The notes beneath the pieces are model-generated. The model was not told where the DNA came from. It searched no databases and worked only from the letters and a program-made list of their open reading frames with translations. The translations under genes and the position numbers were made by a program. This document shows, in pieces, positions 1 to 8,574 of a stretch of 64,000 bases of DNA (position 1 is its first letter; every line of letters starts with the position of its first letter). Source of the DNA: CAZIHO01 sp964538875 (GTDB lineage: Bacteria > Pseudomonadota > Gammaproteobacteria > Chromatiales > Chromatiaceae); contig CAZIHO010000005.1 of the NCBI GenBank assembly GCA_964538875.1, positions 1 through 64,000 on the forward strand, read 5' to 3'.

Positions 1-57
1 CAGCAGAAGCAGGACCAGCAGAAGCAGGACCAGCAGAAGCAGGACCAGCAGAAGCAG
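1..57 (+). repeat. 15-bp tandem repeat in the Bat protein gene
   Basis: A 15-base unit (cagcagaagcaggac, reading Gln-Gln-Lys-Gln-Asp) is repeated about 3.8 times from the first base. It is in frame and lies in the low-complexity hydrophilic linker of the coding region that continues to 933. The array may extend upstream of the window. Such arrays are prone to copy-number change. Confidence 0.9.
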
Positions 58-933
58 CAGTCCGGCGGCCAGTCCCAGGATCAACAGGAGTCCCAGGACC
101 AGCAGGGTCAGGGCGGCCAACAACAGGATCAGCAACAAGCCAAGGGCCAGCAACAGTCCGAGAATACCCAGGAGGGTGACGCGGACCAGCAACCCCAGGA
201 TCAGACTCAGCAGGGCCAGCGCCAAGACGACCGCCAACAAGAGAGCGGCGGCGAGGAGCGCAAGGAGCAACAGAAGGAGTCCAAGTCCAAGGACCCTGAC
301 CAGTCGTCAGACCAGGCCGGCGAGCAGGGCAAGGAGGACCAGCGTTCGGAGGGGGATAAGGGGCAACGGGAGCGCAAGCCGGAAGGCGAAGGCGGCGAGC
401 AGCAGCGCGCCGGCGCCGGTGGCGATGAGAAGGACCAGGACAAGCTCAGCAAGCGCCAGGACCAGCCCCAGGAGCCCAAGCAGGAAGGCGGCAAGCAGGA
501 TCAACCCGGCAAGGGCGAGCGGGACCGGGACCAGGCCAAGGGCGCCGCCGACCAGCCGCCGCCGGAGCAACGCCGGGAGCGGGGCGAGCAGGGCAAGGAT
601 CCCAAAGACCAGCAGCCAGGCCAGCCCACCGGACGCCAGTCAACCGGGCCTGGCGCAGACAAGCCGCCGGAACTGCCTCCGGAAGGGGACATGGCCGGAG
701 TGGATAAGTTCGAACAGACCGGCAGCGCACCGGACGCGGCGGCCAGCGGCGAGGACCGGGTGTCCGCCTTGGGCGGAGATCCCACCCAGGGCCAAGGCGT
801 CGGCATCCTAGAACAGTGGATCAACCAGTTGGAAGGGGAGCCGTCCCTGCTGATGCGCAATCAATTCATGCTGGAGGAGAGTCAATACCAGCGCAGTCGC
901 GGCGGACCCCTGCGGGAAACCCGGCCCTGGTAG
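1..933 (+). CDS. C-terminal part of a Bat-type VWA/TPR protein (BatB/BatC-like), 5' end outside window
   Basis: Frame 1 is open from the first base to the TAG at 931-933, giving 310 residues with no start in the window. Residues 1 to about 230 are a linker extremely rich in Gln, Lys, Asp, Glu, Gly and Pro. The last 80 residues regain normal composition and end with a WINQLEGEPSLLMRNQF-type tail. That tail is typical of the membrane-anchored von Willebrand A/TPR proteins that accompany BatD and MoxR in aerotolerance operons. The next gene is BatD, which supports the call. The VWA and TPR parts lie upstream, so the family is inferred from the tail and the context. These proteins are thought to assemble into a membrane-bound complex with BatA and BatD. 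Confidence 0.75.
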   Translation, partial: QQKQDQQKQDQQKQDQQKQQSGGQSQDQQESQDQQGQGGQQQDQQQAKGQQQSENTQEGDADQQPQDQTQQGQRQDDRQQESGGEERKEQQKESKSKDPDQSSDQAGEQGKEDQRSEGDKGQRERKPEGEGGEQQRAGAGGDEKDQDKLSKRQDQPQEPKQEGGKQDQPGKGERDRDQAKGAADQPPPEQRRERGEQGKDPKDQQPGQPTGRQSTGPGADKPPELPPEGDMAGVDKFEQTGSAPDAAASGEDRVSALGGDPTQGQGVGILEQWINQLEGEPSLLMRNQFMLEESQYQRSRGGPLRETRPW

Positions 934-1062
934 CCGGGCTTCCTCCCATTGACCAGCAACGCCCCGGCTGGTTGGTCTGATAAACATAAAATCCAGCGTT
1001 AGTCCCGGCCTCATCCGGCATCAGGGACTAGCGCGGAGAGATACGAGGAGTGACCAGGACCC

Positions 1063-2712
1063 ATGGGGATTCGTCCTTATTTGCGGCTTGGGCTGTTGGC
1101 CCTGCTGCCCTGGCTGGTGCCGGGCGGCGCCGGAGCCTGGACTTTTGGTCCAGGCCCCGGCGGTTATCCGGCCCAGCAGCCCCAGCAGGCGCCGCCCGGT
1201 GATTTCAACTTCCGGCCCATGCCGCCCAGCAATGCGCGGGGGATTCCCCCCGGTTATCCCGGCGCCCCGCCCCAAGCCCAAGCGAGCGCGCCCCCAACCC
1301 AGATTCAGCCGCCCCGGCTGGAAATGGAGTTGAGCGATAGCCGCCCCTACCTCCAGGAAAATGTTCTGCTGACGTTGCGGGTGGTGAGCGGCCGCAACAT
1401 CCGCACCATGGATCCCCAGTTACCCCAAAACGAGGGCTTGGTGTTCAACCTCATCAAGGGTCCCACCGCCCTGTCCCGCGCCTCGGGCCAGGGCCAGACG
1501 GAAATCCTCAATGAGATGAAGTACCTGGTGACGCCCATGCGGGTCGGTGCCCTGGAGCTATCGCGGATCAACGTCCAGGTGGAGGCGGAGGGCAGCCTAG
1601 CCCAAACCCTAACTGCGCCCCAGTCCTTGCGCATGGAGGTACGCCCGGCTGATGCGCGGGTCAATCCCTGGCTGCCCCTGGAACAGTTGACGCTCACCAG
1701 CAACATCAATGCCTCGGTGGATACCCAGCCGGGCCAGCCGGTAGCCCTGATCCTCAAATTGAGCGCCGCCGGGGCCACCGGCGCCCAATTGCCGAGTATG
1801 GAAGCCATGCTCAAGTCCCCGGATTTTCGGGTTTACCGGGAAAAGACCGAAACCGAAGGCGGCTTGTCGCAAAATGGCCGGCATATCCTGGGGACGCGCA
1901 CCGAGCACTACACCCTGGTGCCCCAGATGGGCGGCACCCTGCACCTGCCCGCTGCCCGTATCGCCTGGTTCAACGTCAACACTGGCACCCTGGAACACAC
2001 CACCCTGCCTATCAAGACCCTGGAGACCAACGGCTCCGGGGGCGGTTTGGGGCAGGTGTTTTCTGGCGCCCTGCCGGGCGGTCCCTTCCCCGGCGGTCAT
2101 GCCTGGGTATTTTGGGGACCCCTGCTGGGGGTGTTGCTGCTGCTGTCCGGCTACTGGGTTGGGGCCTGGTACCAGGGACGCCGCTCCGGCGCACGCCGTA
2201 TCGTCGCCTTTCCCAAGCTGGGCGCCCTGCTGCGCCCGTTACGGGCCCGCTGGCGCCGGCGCGCCAGCCAGCGCTGGGGGCGCTGGCGTCCGGCGTCCTA
2301 TTGGAGCCGGGCCATGGCGCGGCTGGCCCGCTGGCTGCCCACCTCGATCCGCTTCTGGTTCTGGGTGCGTTGCGTGGAATCCGAGTCGGACCCGGAAATC
2401 TGGGCCAAGACTTTGAAGTTCATGTCCCACCGGGAACTGGCCCTGTCCCCCTACGCGACCCTGCCCCAGATGGCGGAGCGGGTGGTCCGCTATCAGCCCC
2501 TGGCGGATCCGGAGCGGGTGCGGACCCTGTTCCGGCAACTGGACGGCGCCATGTACGGCCATCAACCCTTGGATTTCATGGCCTGGAAACGGGACTTCCG
2601 GCGCCAAGTGCGGCTCGGCGTGCGCCTGTGGGGACGGCGGCGCCTGGTCGAGCCGGTCTCCAGCGGCGGCTTGCCGGCCCTCAATCCCCGGGGTGGTGTC
2701 CAAGGAGCCTAG
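1063..2712 (+). CDS. batD: BatD family protein (oxygen-tolerance operon)
   Basis: The protein has 549 residues. An N-terminal signal peptide (LRLGLLALLPWLVPGGAGA) is followed by a Pro/Gln-rich linker and then the BatD Ig-like beta domains: ELSDSRPYLQENVLLTLRV near residue 95 and a LSRASGQGQTEILNEMKYLVTP-like strand pair. A transmembrane segment lies near residues 347-365, with a basic cytoplasmic tail after it. BatD proteins are membrane-anchored partners of the VWA Bat proteins and MoxR; the biochemical activity is unknown, and loss in other bacteria affects aerotolerance and stress survival. The start is the ATG at 1063, behind a GAGG about 13 bases upstream. The gene follows the VWA/TPR gene by 129 bp and is followed after only 3 bp by a thioesterase gene. 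Confidence 0.88.
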   Translation: MGIRPYLRLGLLALLPWLVPGGAGAWTFGPGPGGYPAQQPQQAPPGDFNFRPMPPSNARGIPPGYPGAPPQAQASAPPTQIQPPRLEMELSDSRPYLQENVLLTLRVVSGRNIRTMDPQLPQNEGLVFNLIKGPTALSRASGQGQTEILNEMKYLVTPMRVGALELSRINVQVEAEGSLAQTLTAPQSLRMEVRPADARVNPWLPLEQLTLTSNINASVDTQPGQPVALILKLSAAGATGAQLPSMEAMLKSPDFRVYREKTETEGGLSQNGRHILGTRTEHYTLVPQMGGTLHLPAARIAWFNVNTGTLEHTTLPIKTLETNGSGGGLGQVFSGALPGGPFPGGHAWVFWGPLLGVLLLLSGYWVGAWYQGRRSGARRIVAFPKLGALLRPLRARWRRRASQRWGRWRPASYWSRAMARLARWLPTSIRFWFWVRCVESESDPEIWAKTLKFMSHRELALSPYATLPQMAERVVRYQPLADPERVRTLFRQLDGAMYGHQPLDFMAWKRDFRRQVRLGVRLWGRRRLVEPVSSGGLPALNPRGGVQGA

Positions 2713-2715
2713 GCC

Positions 2716-3237
2716 ATGCAACCCCTGTGTCTATATCGCAACCGGGTGCGGCCCGAGTGGCTGGACATCAATCAGCACCTCAACGTGGCCTATTACGCCC
2801 TGTTGTTCGACCAGGCGTCGGAGGCGTTCATGGCCCATGTGGGGGTGGACGACGCCTACATCCACGCCAGCGGGTTTTCCTGGGTGGTCCTGGAATCCCA
2901 TACCTGCTTCCAGCGGGAACTTGGGCTGGACGAGCCCCTGGGGGTGGAGGTCCAGGTACTGGGCGCGGACGCCAAGCGCATCCATCTGTTTCAGACCCTG
3001 ATGCAGGTGGAGCAGGGCTTCAAGGCCGCCACCAACGAACTCATGATTTTGCATTTGGACCTGAACAGGCGCTGCGCCGTGCCCTTCCCGGAGCCGGTCG
3101 GCCGGCGGATTGGCGAGCTGGCCGCCGCCCACCGGGAATTGCCGGAGCCCCCGGAGCGGGGTTCCCGGATCGGCCTGGCGCGGGCTGGGGCTCAAGGCGG
3201 CCGCCAGGGCGCGCCACCGGAGGCGGATCTCGTTTAG
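2716..3237 (+). CDS. Acyl-CoA thioesterase, hotdog fold (4HBT-type)
   Basis: The protein has 173 residues. The N-terminal half carries the 4-hydroxybenzoyl-CoA thioesterase signature: WLDINQHLNVAYYALLFDQA, with the Asp before NQHLN as the expected catalytic residue. A hotdog strand region (SWVVLESHTCFQRELGL) follows. The family hydrolyses acyl-CoA esters in the cytoplasm; the substrate cannot be read from the sequence. The last 25 residues are Gly/Ala/Arg-rich and look poorly conserved. The gene starts 3 bp after the batD stop and ends 32 bp before moxR, so it is very likely co-transcribed with the Bat genes. A thioesterase is not a standard member of such operons. Confidence 0.82.
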   Translation: MQPLCLYRNRVRPEWLDINQHLNVAYYALLFDQASEAFMAHVGVDDAYIHASGFSWVVLESHTCFQRELGLDEPLGVEVQVLGADAKRIHLFQTLMQVEQGFKAATNELMILHLDLNRRCAVPFPEPVGRRIGELAAAHRELPEPPERGSRIGLARAGAQGGRQGAPPEADLV

Positions 3238-3269
3238 AATCGGCTTCCGTTCAATCAAGCCAAATTCCC

Positions 3270-4217
3270 ATGGACAAAGCCGCCGAGCCGCCCCTGAGTT
3301 CCTTCCGGCCCCTGCTCGATGCCATCGTCGCCCGCATCGGTGAAATCCTGCTCGGCAAGGAGCCCCAGATTCGCCTGGCGCTGGCCTGTCTGCTGGCCCG
3401 GGGCCATCTGTTGATCGAGGACTATCCGGGGGTCGGCAAGACCACCCTGGCCCATGTGCTGGCGCGGGTGCTGGGGCTCCAGTTCAAGCGCATCCAGTTC
3501 ACCAGCGACCTGATGCCGGCGGACATCCTGGGTATCAGCATTTATCAGCCGGACAGCAAGGATTTTGCCTTTCATCCGGGGCCGGTGTTTTCCCAACTGC
3601 TGTTGGCGGACGAAATCAACCGGGCCACGCCCAAGACCCAGAGCGCCCTGCTGGAAGCGATGGAAGAGCGCCAGGTGACCGTGGAAGGCGTCCCCCATGG
3701 GTTGCCTGAGCCTTTTTTCGTCATCGCCACCCAAAATCCCCATCATCTGGTGGGCACCTTTCCCCTGCCGGAATCCCAACTGGACCGCTTTTTGATGCGG
3801 GTCGAATTGGGCTACCCGGACCGGGCCGCAGAGCGGGGCCTGCTCAAGGGCAGGGACCGGCGGGAATTGCTGGCGTCCCTGGCGCCGGTCATCGAGGGGC
3901 AGGGTTTGCTGGATCTGCAACGCCAGGTGGCGCGGGTGCACGCGGCGCAGCCCCTGATCGAGTACTTGCTGGATCTGCTCGCCGCCACCCGGCACCAGGG
4001 CCGTTTCGCCGAGGGTTTGTCGCCAAGGGCCGGGTTGGCGCTGCTGGCCGGGGCCCGCGCCTGGGCGCTGCTGGCGGGCCGGGACCGGGTGTTGCCGGAG
4101 GACGTGCAGGCGGTCGCCACCCCCATCATCGGCCATCGCCTGCGGCCCCTCGACGACACCGGCGAGCGGCGCGAGTTGCTGATCCAGCGGCTGATCGAAG
4201 CGGTTCCCATCCCCTGA
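3270..4217 (+). CDS. moxR: MoxR-family AAA+ ATPase
   Basis: The protein has 315 residues from the ATG at 3270. The Walker A motif is YPGVGKTTL near residue 52, Walker B is LLLADEINRA near residue 112, and the MoxR-typical FVIATQNP sensor segment and FPLPESQLDRF follow. The C-terminal lid region (EGLSPRAGLALLAGARAWALL) is intact. MoxR ATPases act as chaperone-like partners that insert metals or activate VWA-domain proteins, which fits the VWA/TPR gene at the start of this operon. The order here, with moxR after batD rather than leading the operon, differs from the more usual moxR-DUF58-VWA arrangement. The next gene follows after 16 bp. Confidence 0.93.
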   Translation: MDKAAEPPLSSFRPLLDAIVARIGEILLGKEPQIRLALACLLARGHLLIEDYPGVGKTTLAHVLARVLGLQFKRIQFTSDLMPADILGISIYQPDSKDFAFHPGPVFSQLLLADEINRATPKTQSALLEAMEERQVTVEGVPHGLPEPFFVIATQNPHHLVGTFPLPESQLDRFLMRVELGYPDRAAERGLLKGRDRRELLASLAPVIEGQGLLDLQRQVARVHAAQPLIEYLLDLLAATRHQGRFAEGLSPRAGLALLAGARAWALLAGRDRVLPEDVQAVATPIIGHRLRPLDDTGERRELLIQRLIEAVPIP

Positions 4218-4233
4218 GGAAGGGCTGATCCAG

Positions 4234-5199
4234 GTGCGCCCTGCCGTGACGGACTCCCCGGCGCCGGCCCTCAAGCTCGGCTTTCGTCAGGTATACATCC
4301 TGCCGACCCGCTATGGGCTGTTGTTCGGGCTGTTGATTCTGGTGCTACTGCTGGCATCCATCAATTACGGCAACGGCCTGGCCTATGGTCTGACCTTTTT
4401 GCTGGCGTCCCTGGCCCTGGTGTCCAGCGTGCACACCCAACGCAACCTGCTGGGGCTGGCGCTCATGCCCGGCGGCGCGACGCCGGTGTTCGCAGGCCAA
4501 AACGCCGAGTTCGACTTCTGCCTGCATAATGCCAGCGGCCGGCCCCGCTGGGGACTGGTGGTAGAACAGGACCTGATTTCCACCCCAGGCCGGCGCGCCC
4601 AGGGCAAGTCCCAACCCCGGCCGGTGGCGCGGGTGGAGATCCCGGCCGGTGACAGCGGTTGCGCCCGGGTCAGCCTGGCGGCGCCCCGGCGTGGGCGGCT
4701 GCGGGCGCCCAGATGCCGGGTCGCCACCCGCTATCCCCTGGCGTTATTTTACGCCTGGTCGCCCTGGGTGGAGGCAGACCGTCACTGCATCGTCTATCCG
4801 CGACCGGCGGAACCGGACCAGGTGACGCGCCGCAGCGGCGCCCAGGACGGCGACGGCACCGGCGGCGGCGGGCGGGGCGGCGATGACTTCACTGGATTGA
4901 GGGAATATCGCCCCGGCGACTCCCTGCGCCATGTGCATTGGAAGGCGGTGGCCAGGGGCCAGGGTTGGCATACCAAGGAATTTGGCGGCGGCGGCGTGGG
5001 CCGGAGCTGGCTGGACTGGACAACTCTGGACGGCTTTGATCCGGAAACCCGGCTGTCCATCCTGACCCGCTGGGTCCTGGACGCGGAGCGGGACGGCGAC
5101 CGCTATGGGTTGCGGCTGCCGGGCCGGGTCATTGAACCGGGCAGTGGCGAGGCCCATGAGCGGGCCTGCCTGACCGCCTTGGCCCTATTCCGGCCATGA
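4234..5199 (+). CDS. DUF58 domain membrane protein of the Bat/MoxR operon
   Basis: The protein has 321 residues, from a GTG at 4234; a second in-frame GTG at 4246 is a possible alternative. Two hydrophobic segments near residues 28-65 (GLLFGLLILVLLLASINYGNGLAYGLTFLLAS region) anchor it. The DUF58 signature lies near residues 215-240: DDFTGLREYRPGDSLRHVHW followed by KAVARGQGWHTKEF. DUF58 proteins are regular companions of MoxR and TgpA; their role is unknown, and the domain is distantly related to VWA. The stop overlaps the start of tgpA by 4 bp (ATGA), so the two are translationally coupled. Confidence 0.88.
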   Translation: MRPAVTDSPAPALKLGFRQVYILPTRYGLLFGLLILVLLLASINYGNGLAYGLTFLLASLALVSSVHTQRNLLGLALMPGGATPVFAGQNAEFDFCLHNASGRPRWGLVVEQDLISTPGRRAQGKSQPRPVARVEIPAGDSGCARVSLAAPRRGRLRAPRCRVATRYPLALFYAWSPWVEADRHCIVYPRPAEPDQVTRRSGAQDGDGTGGGGRGGDDFTGLREYRPGDSLRHVHWKAVARGQGWHTKEFGGGGVGRSWLDWTTLDGFDPETRLSILTRWVLDAERDGDRYGLRLPGRVIEPGSGEAHERACLTALALFRP

Positions 5200-7205
5200 T
5201 ACGCATCGGCGCCGAGCTGGAGTTCAAGACCCCGGACCGGGTCACGCTAGCCTGGGTGCTGGGGGCCGGGCTGGTGGCGGTGCTGCCCCTGAGTTGGGAG
5301 TTGGGCCCCTGGCCCCTGGTGGCCTTCGCCTTGGGCATCCTCTGGCGGCGTTTGATGGAGCGGTACGACTGGCTGCGCCCAGGGCGCCTGCTGCTCGCCC
5401 TGTTACTGCTGGGGGTCAGTCTGGCGGTCTGGTGGAAGTTCCGGACCTTCCTGGGGCGGGATCCGGGACTCACCCTGCTGGTGTCCCTGCTGGGCCTCAA
5501 GTTTCTGGAATTGCGCCAGGCCCGGGACTGCCGGATCAGCCTGATGGCGTTCTATATCCTCATCGCCGGCAGTTTCCTCTACGAGCAAACCCTGGTGCTA
5601 GGGCTCTATTCCGCCTTCACCGTGGCAGTCAACACCGCCGCCCTGATTCGCCTCGCCCAGCCCCAGGGGCTATCTTGGCGCGCCAATCTGGGCCTGTCCG
5701 CCACCCTGCTGGCCCAGGCGCTGCCCCTGACCCTGGTGATCTACTTCTTTTTCCCCCGTTTGCCGGGGGCCATTTGGGCCCTGCCCGGCAGTCAGGATAT
5801 GGCGCAGACCGGACTTTCGGACAGCATGCGGCCCGGCGCCATGCAGCGGCTGATCGAATCCAGCCAGGTCGCTTTCCGGGCCACCTTCAGCGCCCCCAGC
5901 CCGCCCGCCCGGGACCTCTACTGGCGCGCCCTGGTGCTATGGGACACGGACGGGCGGGTCTGGAACCGGGGTCGTCTGCGGCCATTCCAGGACGAGGCCC
6001 TGATTCCATCCGGTCCGGCGCTGGAGTACGAAATCCTGCTGGAAGCCAGCCGTCACTCCTGGGCGCCGGTGCTGGACATGCCGGCGGATTTCCTGGAAGG
6101 AACCCAGCCCCGTACCGGCTATACCTTTGAATTCGTCCGGCCAGCATCGGACCGGCGCCGCTATCGGGCCGAGTCCTATCTGGACTACCGCACGCCCCCC
6201 TTGTCCGGCGATGAGCGGGCGGCGGCGCTACGTCTGCCCAAGCTCCCGAACCCCCGCACCAAGGCCCTGGGGGAGGAGTGGGCCCAGTCCCTGGCCAGTC
6301 CCAGGGAGATCGTCCAGCAAGCCCTGGTCCGGTTTCGCCAGGAAAATTTCATTTACAGCCTCAATCCGCCGTCCCTGGGCGAGCACCCCATGGACGACTT
6401 TCTGTTCGAGACCCGCAAGGGCTATTGCGAGCACTATGCGGCCGCATTCGTCACCCTGATGCGGGCGGCGGGCGTGCCGGCCCGGGTGGTCAACGGCTAC
6501 CAGGGCGGGGAACTAAATCCGGCCGGCAACTACTACATCGTGCGCCAGTGGGACGCCCATGCCTGGGCCGAGGTGTGGCTGGAGCCCAAGGGTTGGACCC
6601 GGGTCGATCCCACCAGTGCGGTGGCGCCGGAACGGGTCGAAATGGGTATGGACGCCCTGCGGCGGTTGGCCGCCCGCGGCACCCTGTTTGGCTCCCTGAC
6701 CACCGGCGAGCTCTGGCGCCGCATCGAGGCCGGCTTGGGCGAACAACTCTGGAATTGGACCCGCCTCTACTGGGATCTGGTCAATATCTCCTGGGACCGC
6801 TGGGTGGCGGACTACCAGCAGGAGCGCCAGGAATGGCTGCTGGAACAACTCAACCTCAAGGGTTTGTCCCGGCTGGGCCTGATCGCCCTAGCCCTGGCCG
6901 GCGTGGCCGGGCTGCTCACCCTCTACGCCCTGTGGCGGCGCCGGGAGCGGCCACGCCTGGACCCGGCCCAGGTCCAATATCTGCGCTATTGCCGCAAGCT
7001 GGCCCGCGTCGGCCTGACGCGGGCGGGACATGAAGGCCCCCAGGACTTCGCCCGCCGCTGCCTGGCCCGGCGCCCGGACCTGGCCGGGCCGGTGAGCCAA
7101 ATCTCCAACCTCTACCAACAAGTCCGCTACGCCGGCCAGGGTGGTGCCGAGGCCCAGCGCCGGCTGGCCCAAGCGGTGTCCGGATTTAGGCCATCCAAGG
7201 GATAA
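5196..7205 (+). CDS. tgpA: TgpA-type transglutaminase-like membrane protein (DUF3488 + transglutaminase core)
   Basis: The protein has 669 residues. Residues 1-190 contain about six hydrophobic segments (DUF3488 region). A periplasmic transglutaminase-like domain follows, with a visible triad: Cys411 in RKGYCEHYA, His455 in WDAHAW and Asp471 in RVDPTSA. A final membrane segment near residue 560 and a cytoplasmic DUF4129-like tail follow. In Pseudomonas the protein is essential and has a periplasmic transglutaminase domain; its substrates are not established. The gene overlaps the DUF58 gene by 4 bp and closes the operon. All catalytic residues are present, so it is probably active. Confidence 0.92.
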   Translation: MIRIGAELEFKTPDRVTLAWVLGAGLVAVLPLSWELGPWPLVAFALGILWRRLMERYDWLRPGRLLLALLLLGVSLAVWWKFRTFLGRDPGLTLLVSLLGLKFLELRQARDCRISLMAFYILIAGSFLYEQTLVLGLYSAFTVAVNTAALIRLAQPQGLSWRANLGLSATLLAQALPLTLVIYFFFPRLPGAIWALPGSQDMAQTGLSDSMRPGAMQRLIESSQVAFRATFSAPSPPARDLYWRALVLWDTDGRVWNRGRLRPFQDEALIPSGPALEYEILLEASRHSWAPVLDMPADFLEGTQPRTGYTFEFVRPASDRRRYRAESYLDYRTPPLSGDERAAALRLPKLPNPRTKALGEEWAQSLASPREIVQQALVRFRQENFIYSLNPPSLGEHPMDDFLFETRKGYCEHYAAAFVTLMRAAGVPARVVNGYQGGELNPAGNYYIVRQWDAHAWAEVWLEPKGWTRVDPTSAVAPERVEMGMDALRRLAARGTLFGSLTTGELWRRIEAGLGEQLWNWTRLYWDLVNISWDRWVADYQQERQEWLLEQLNLKGLSRLGLIALALAGVAGLLTLYALWRRRERPRLDPAQVQYLRYCRKLARVGLTRAGHEGPQDFARRCLARRPDLAGPVSQISNLYQQVRYAGQGGAEAQRRLAQAVSGFRPSKG

Positions 7206-7327
7206 TCGGTTCCAGGGCCGGGCTATACCCGCCGTCTAACGACTCGATGGGCCGTATTGGCCGCCAATCACCCACTTAAGCGCCACCTGAGGCTGACCCC
7301 GCCGCACCCCTAGGAGATTCCGTCACT

Positions 7328-8062
7328 ATGCCCAGTGCCTATCAGTTCAGTGTTTGTCCCCACGATACCGCCAAGAACCTGCTGGGCTGGTACACCCTGA
7401 ATACCTATTTACAGCGCCGGTTGGGGTTTGGCATTCACTTTGAACCAGAAGACAATTTCTTGGTGGAACGAAAAAAAGTATTAGAGAGCAACGTGCACTT
7501 GGTGTACGCCAATCCAGCCAGCGCCCTCTGCTATGCGCGGGAAAAGGGTTTTGTGCCCGTGGCCCGGCCGGCGGGAGTGGTGGACGAGGTGATGGTGGCC
7601 TGCCGCGCCGGCGCCCAGGTACCGGAACAACCTCGGGTTGCCAGCGCCACCGACAAGCTGATCGTGCATGGCCTGGGCCGGCAAGTGCTGCGGGAACTGG
7701 GCCTGGACCCGGACGGCGTCAGCTATGTCTATACCGGCAACCATTTGAAGGCGGCCAAGGTGGTGCTGGATGGGGAGGCGGATTTGGGATTCATTTTCAA
7801 CGAGACCTGGCACGGTCTGTCAGAACCCATCCGGGCCGATCTTCAATTGTTGGGCGAGAGCCGGGACGGCCACGCCTTCCACTGCTTTATGGTAGGGCCG
7901 GGCTGGGCGGAATGCCTGGACCAGGTGCGGGAACTCTTGTGTGGGATGCACCAGGACCCGAGGGGCCTGAGTGTACTGAAGGACTTGGGATTCTCGGCTT
8001 TGCAGGCGGCGGGTCCGGGGGACATCGACCGGCTGGAGCAGGCGCTGGGGGCCTGTGCCTGA
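7328..8062 (+). CDS. PhnD-like periplasmic-binding-fold protein without a signal peptide
   Basis: The protein has 244 residues, and CCTAGGAG precedes the ATG by about 9 bases. The fold resembles the phosphate/phosphonate ABC-transporter binding proteins (PhnD family): an LGWYTLNTYLQRRLGFGIHFEPEDNF opening, a VLESNVHLVYANPASALCYAREKGF hinge segment and a YTGNHLKAAKVVLDGEADLGFIF segment that matches the family's binding half. There is no hydrophobic N-terminal signal and no lipobox, so it is predicted to be cytoplasmic, unlike transport-associated members. No permease or ATPase gene lies nearby. It may be a ligand sensor or a domain relative rather than a transporter component. The ligand is unknown. 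Confidence 0.72.
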   Translation: MPSAYQFSVCPHDTAKNLLGWYTLNTYLQRRLGFGIHFEPEDNFLVERKKVLESNVHLVYANPASALCYAREKGFVPVARPAGVVDEVMVACRAGAQVPEQPRVASATDKLIVHGLGRQVLRELGLDPDGVSYVYTGNHLKAAKVVLDGEADLGFIFNETWHGLSEPIRADLQLLGESRDGHAFHCFMVGPGWAECLDQVRELLCGMHQDPRGLSVLKDLGFSALQAAGPGDIDRLEQALGACA

Positions 8063-8081
8063 CACCGCCGCAGCGGTGTCA
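8060..8081. terminator. Perfect 9-bp hairpin between convergent genes
   Basis: TGACACCGC and GCGGTGTCA pair perfectly around a CGCA loop. The left arm contains the stop codon of the PhnD-like gene, and the hairpin lies 22 bp before the end of the convergent gene. It has no T-run, so it may be a bidirectional transcript-end structure rather than a textbook intrinsic terminator. Confidence 0.55.
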
Positions 8082-8103
8082 GGACACCCCTGGTCGCCGG
8101 GGG

Positions 8104-8370
8104 TTATTTCTTGATGATCGGGTCGTTCATGCCGGCGTCGAAGAAGTCCTTGTTGGCCTTTTCAAACGCGGCGCAGGAGGCTCCACCCTTGTCCGCATTC
8201 TGACGGGTGCATTTGCGGGTGCCCTTGGCCAGGTCGGCGCAGGCGCCGCCGGTGGCGAACAGGGGCGCGCAGGCTTCGTGCATCTGCTTCTTGAGGGCCG
8301 CTTCGTCGCCGGCGGCCATGGCCAGGGGGGCCAGTGCTAACAGGGCGGCGCACAGCAGGGACTTTTGCAT
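8104..8370 (-). CDS. Small secreted four-cysteine protein, unknown
   Basis: The protein has 88 residues. The ATG at 8370 was chosen because an AGGAGA lies 6 bases upstream and a clean signal peptide begins there (MQKSLLCAALLALAPLAMAA). An upstream in-frame start would bury the signal. The mature protein has about 68 residues, rich in Lys and Ala, with four Cys that could form two disulfides, and ends in NDPIIKK. I do not recognise a named family. It is probably periplasmic, and DsbA and DsbB encoded elsewhere in the window could serve it. It stands alone between two convergent or unrelated genes. Confidence 0.72.
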   Translation of the reverse strand: MQKSLLCAALLALAPLAMAAGDEAALKKQMHEACAPLFATGGACADLAKGTRKCTRQNADKGGASCAAFEKANKDFFDAGMNDPIIKK

Positions 8371-8574
8371 AGGGTTCTCCTGAAAAACAAACCAGTGTGG
8401 AAGATTCGGCGAGGTACGGGGCGCAAACGCTGGGTCTTGGCCCACGGAGCGGCCATCATACGGGTGCAACCGTAACGGAAGCGTGACTAAATTGTTACGA
8501 GTGCATGACAGGAGGATCTGGCGCAGGCGCTGCCCAACTTGGGGGTGACACCCTTGGCGCCACCCCCGACGGCG

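Noticed and set aside
200..700. Minus-strand proteins inside the Bat linker
   Set aside because: The Ser/Arg/Pro/Leu-rich frames are antisense shadows of the Gln/Lys/Asp repeats and lack ribosome sites.
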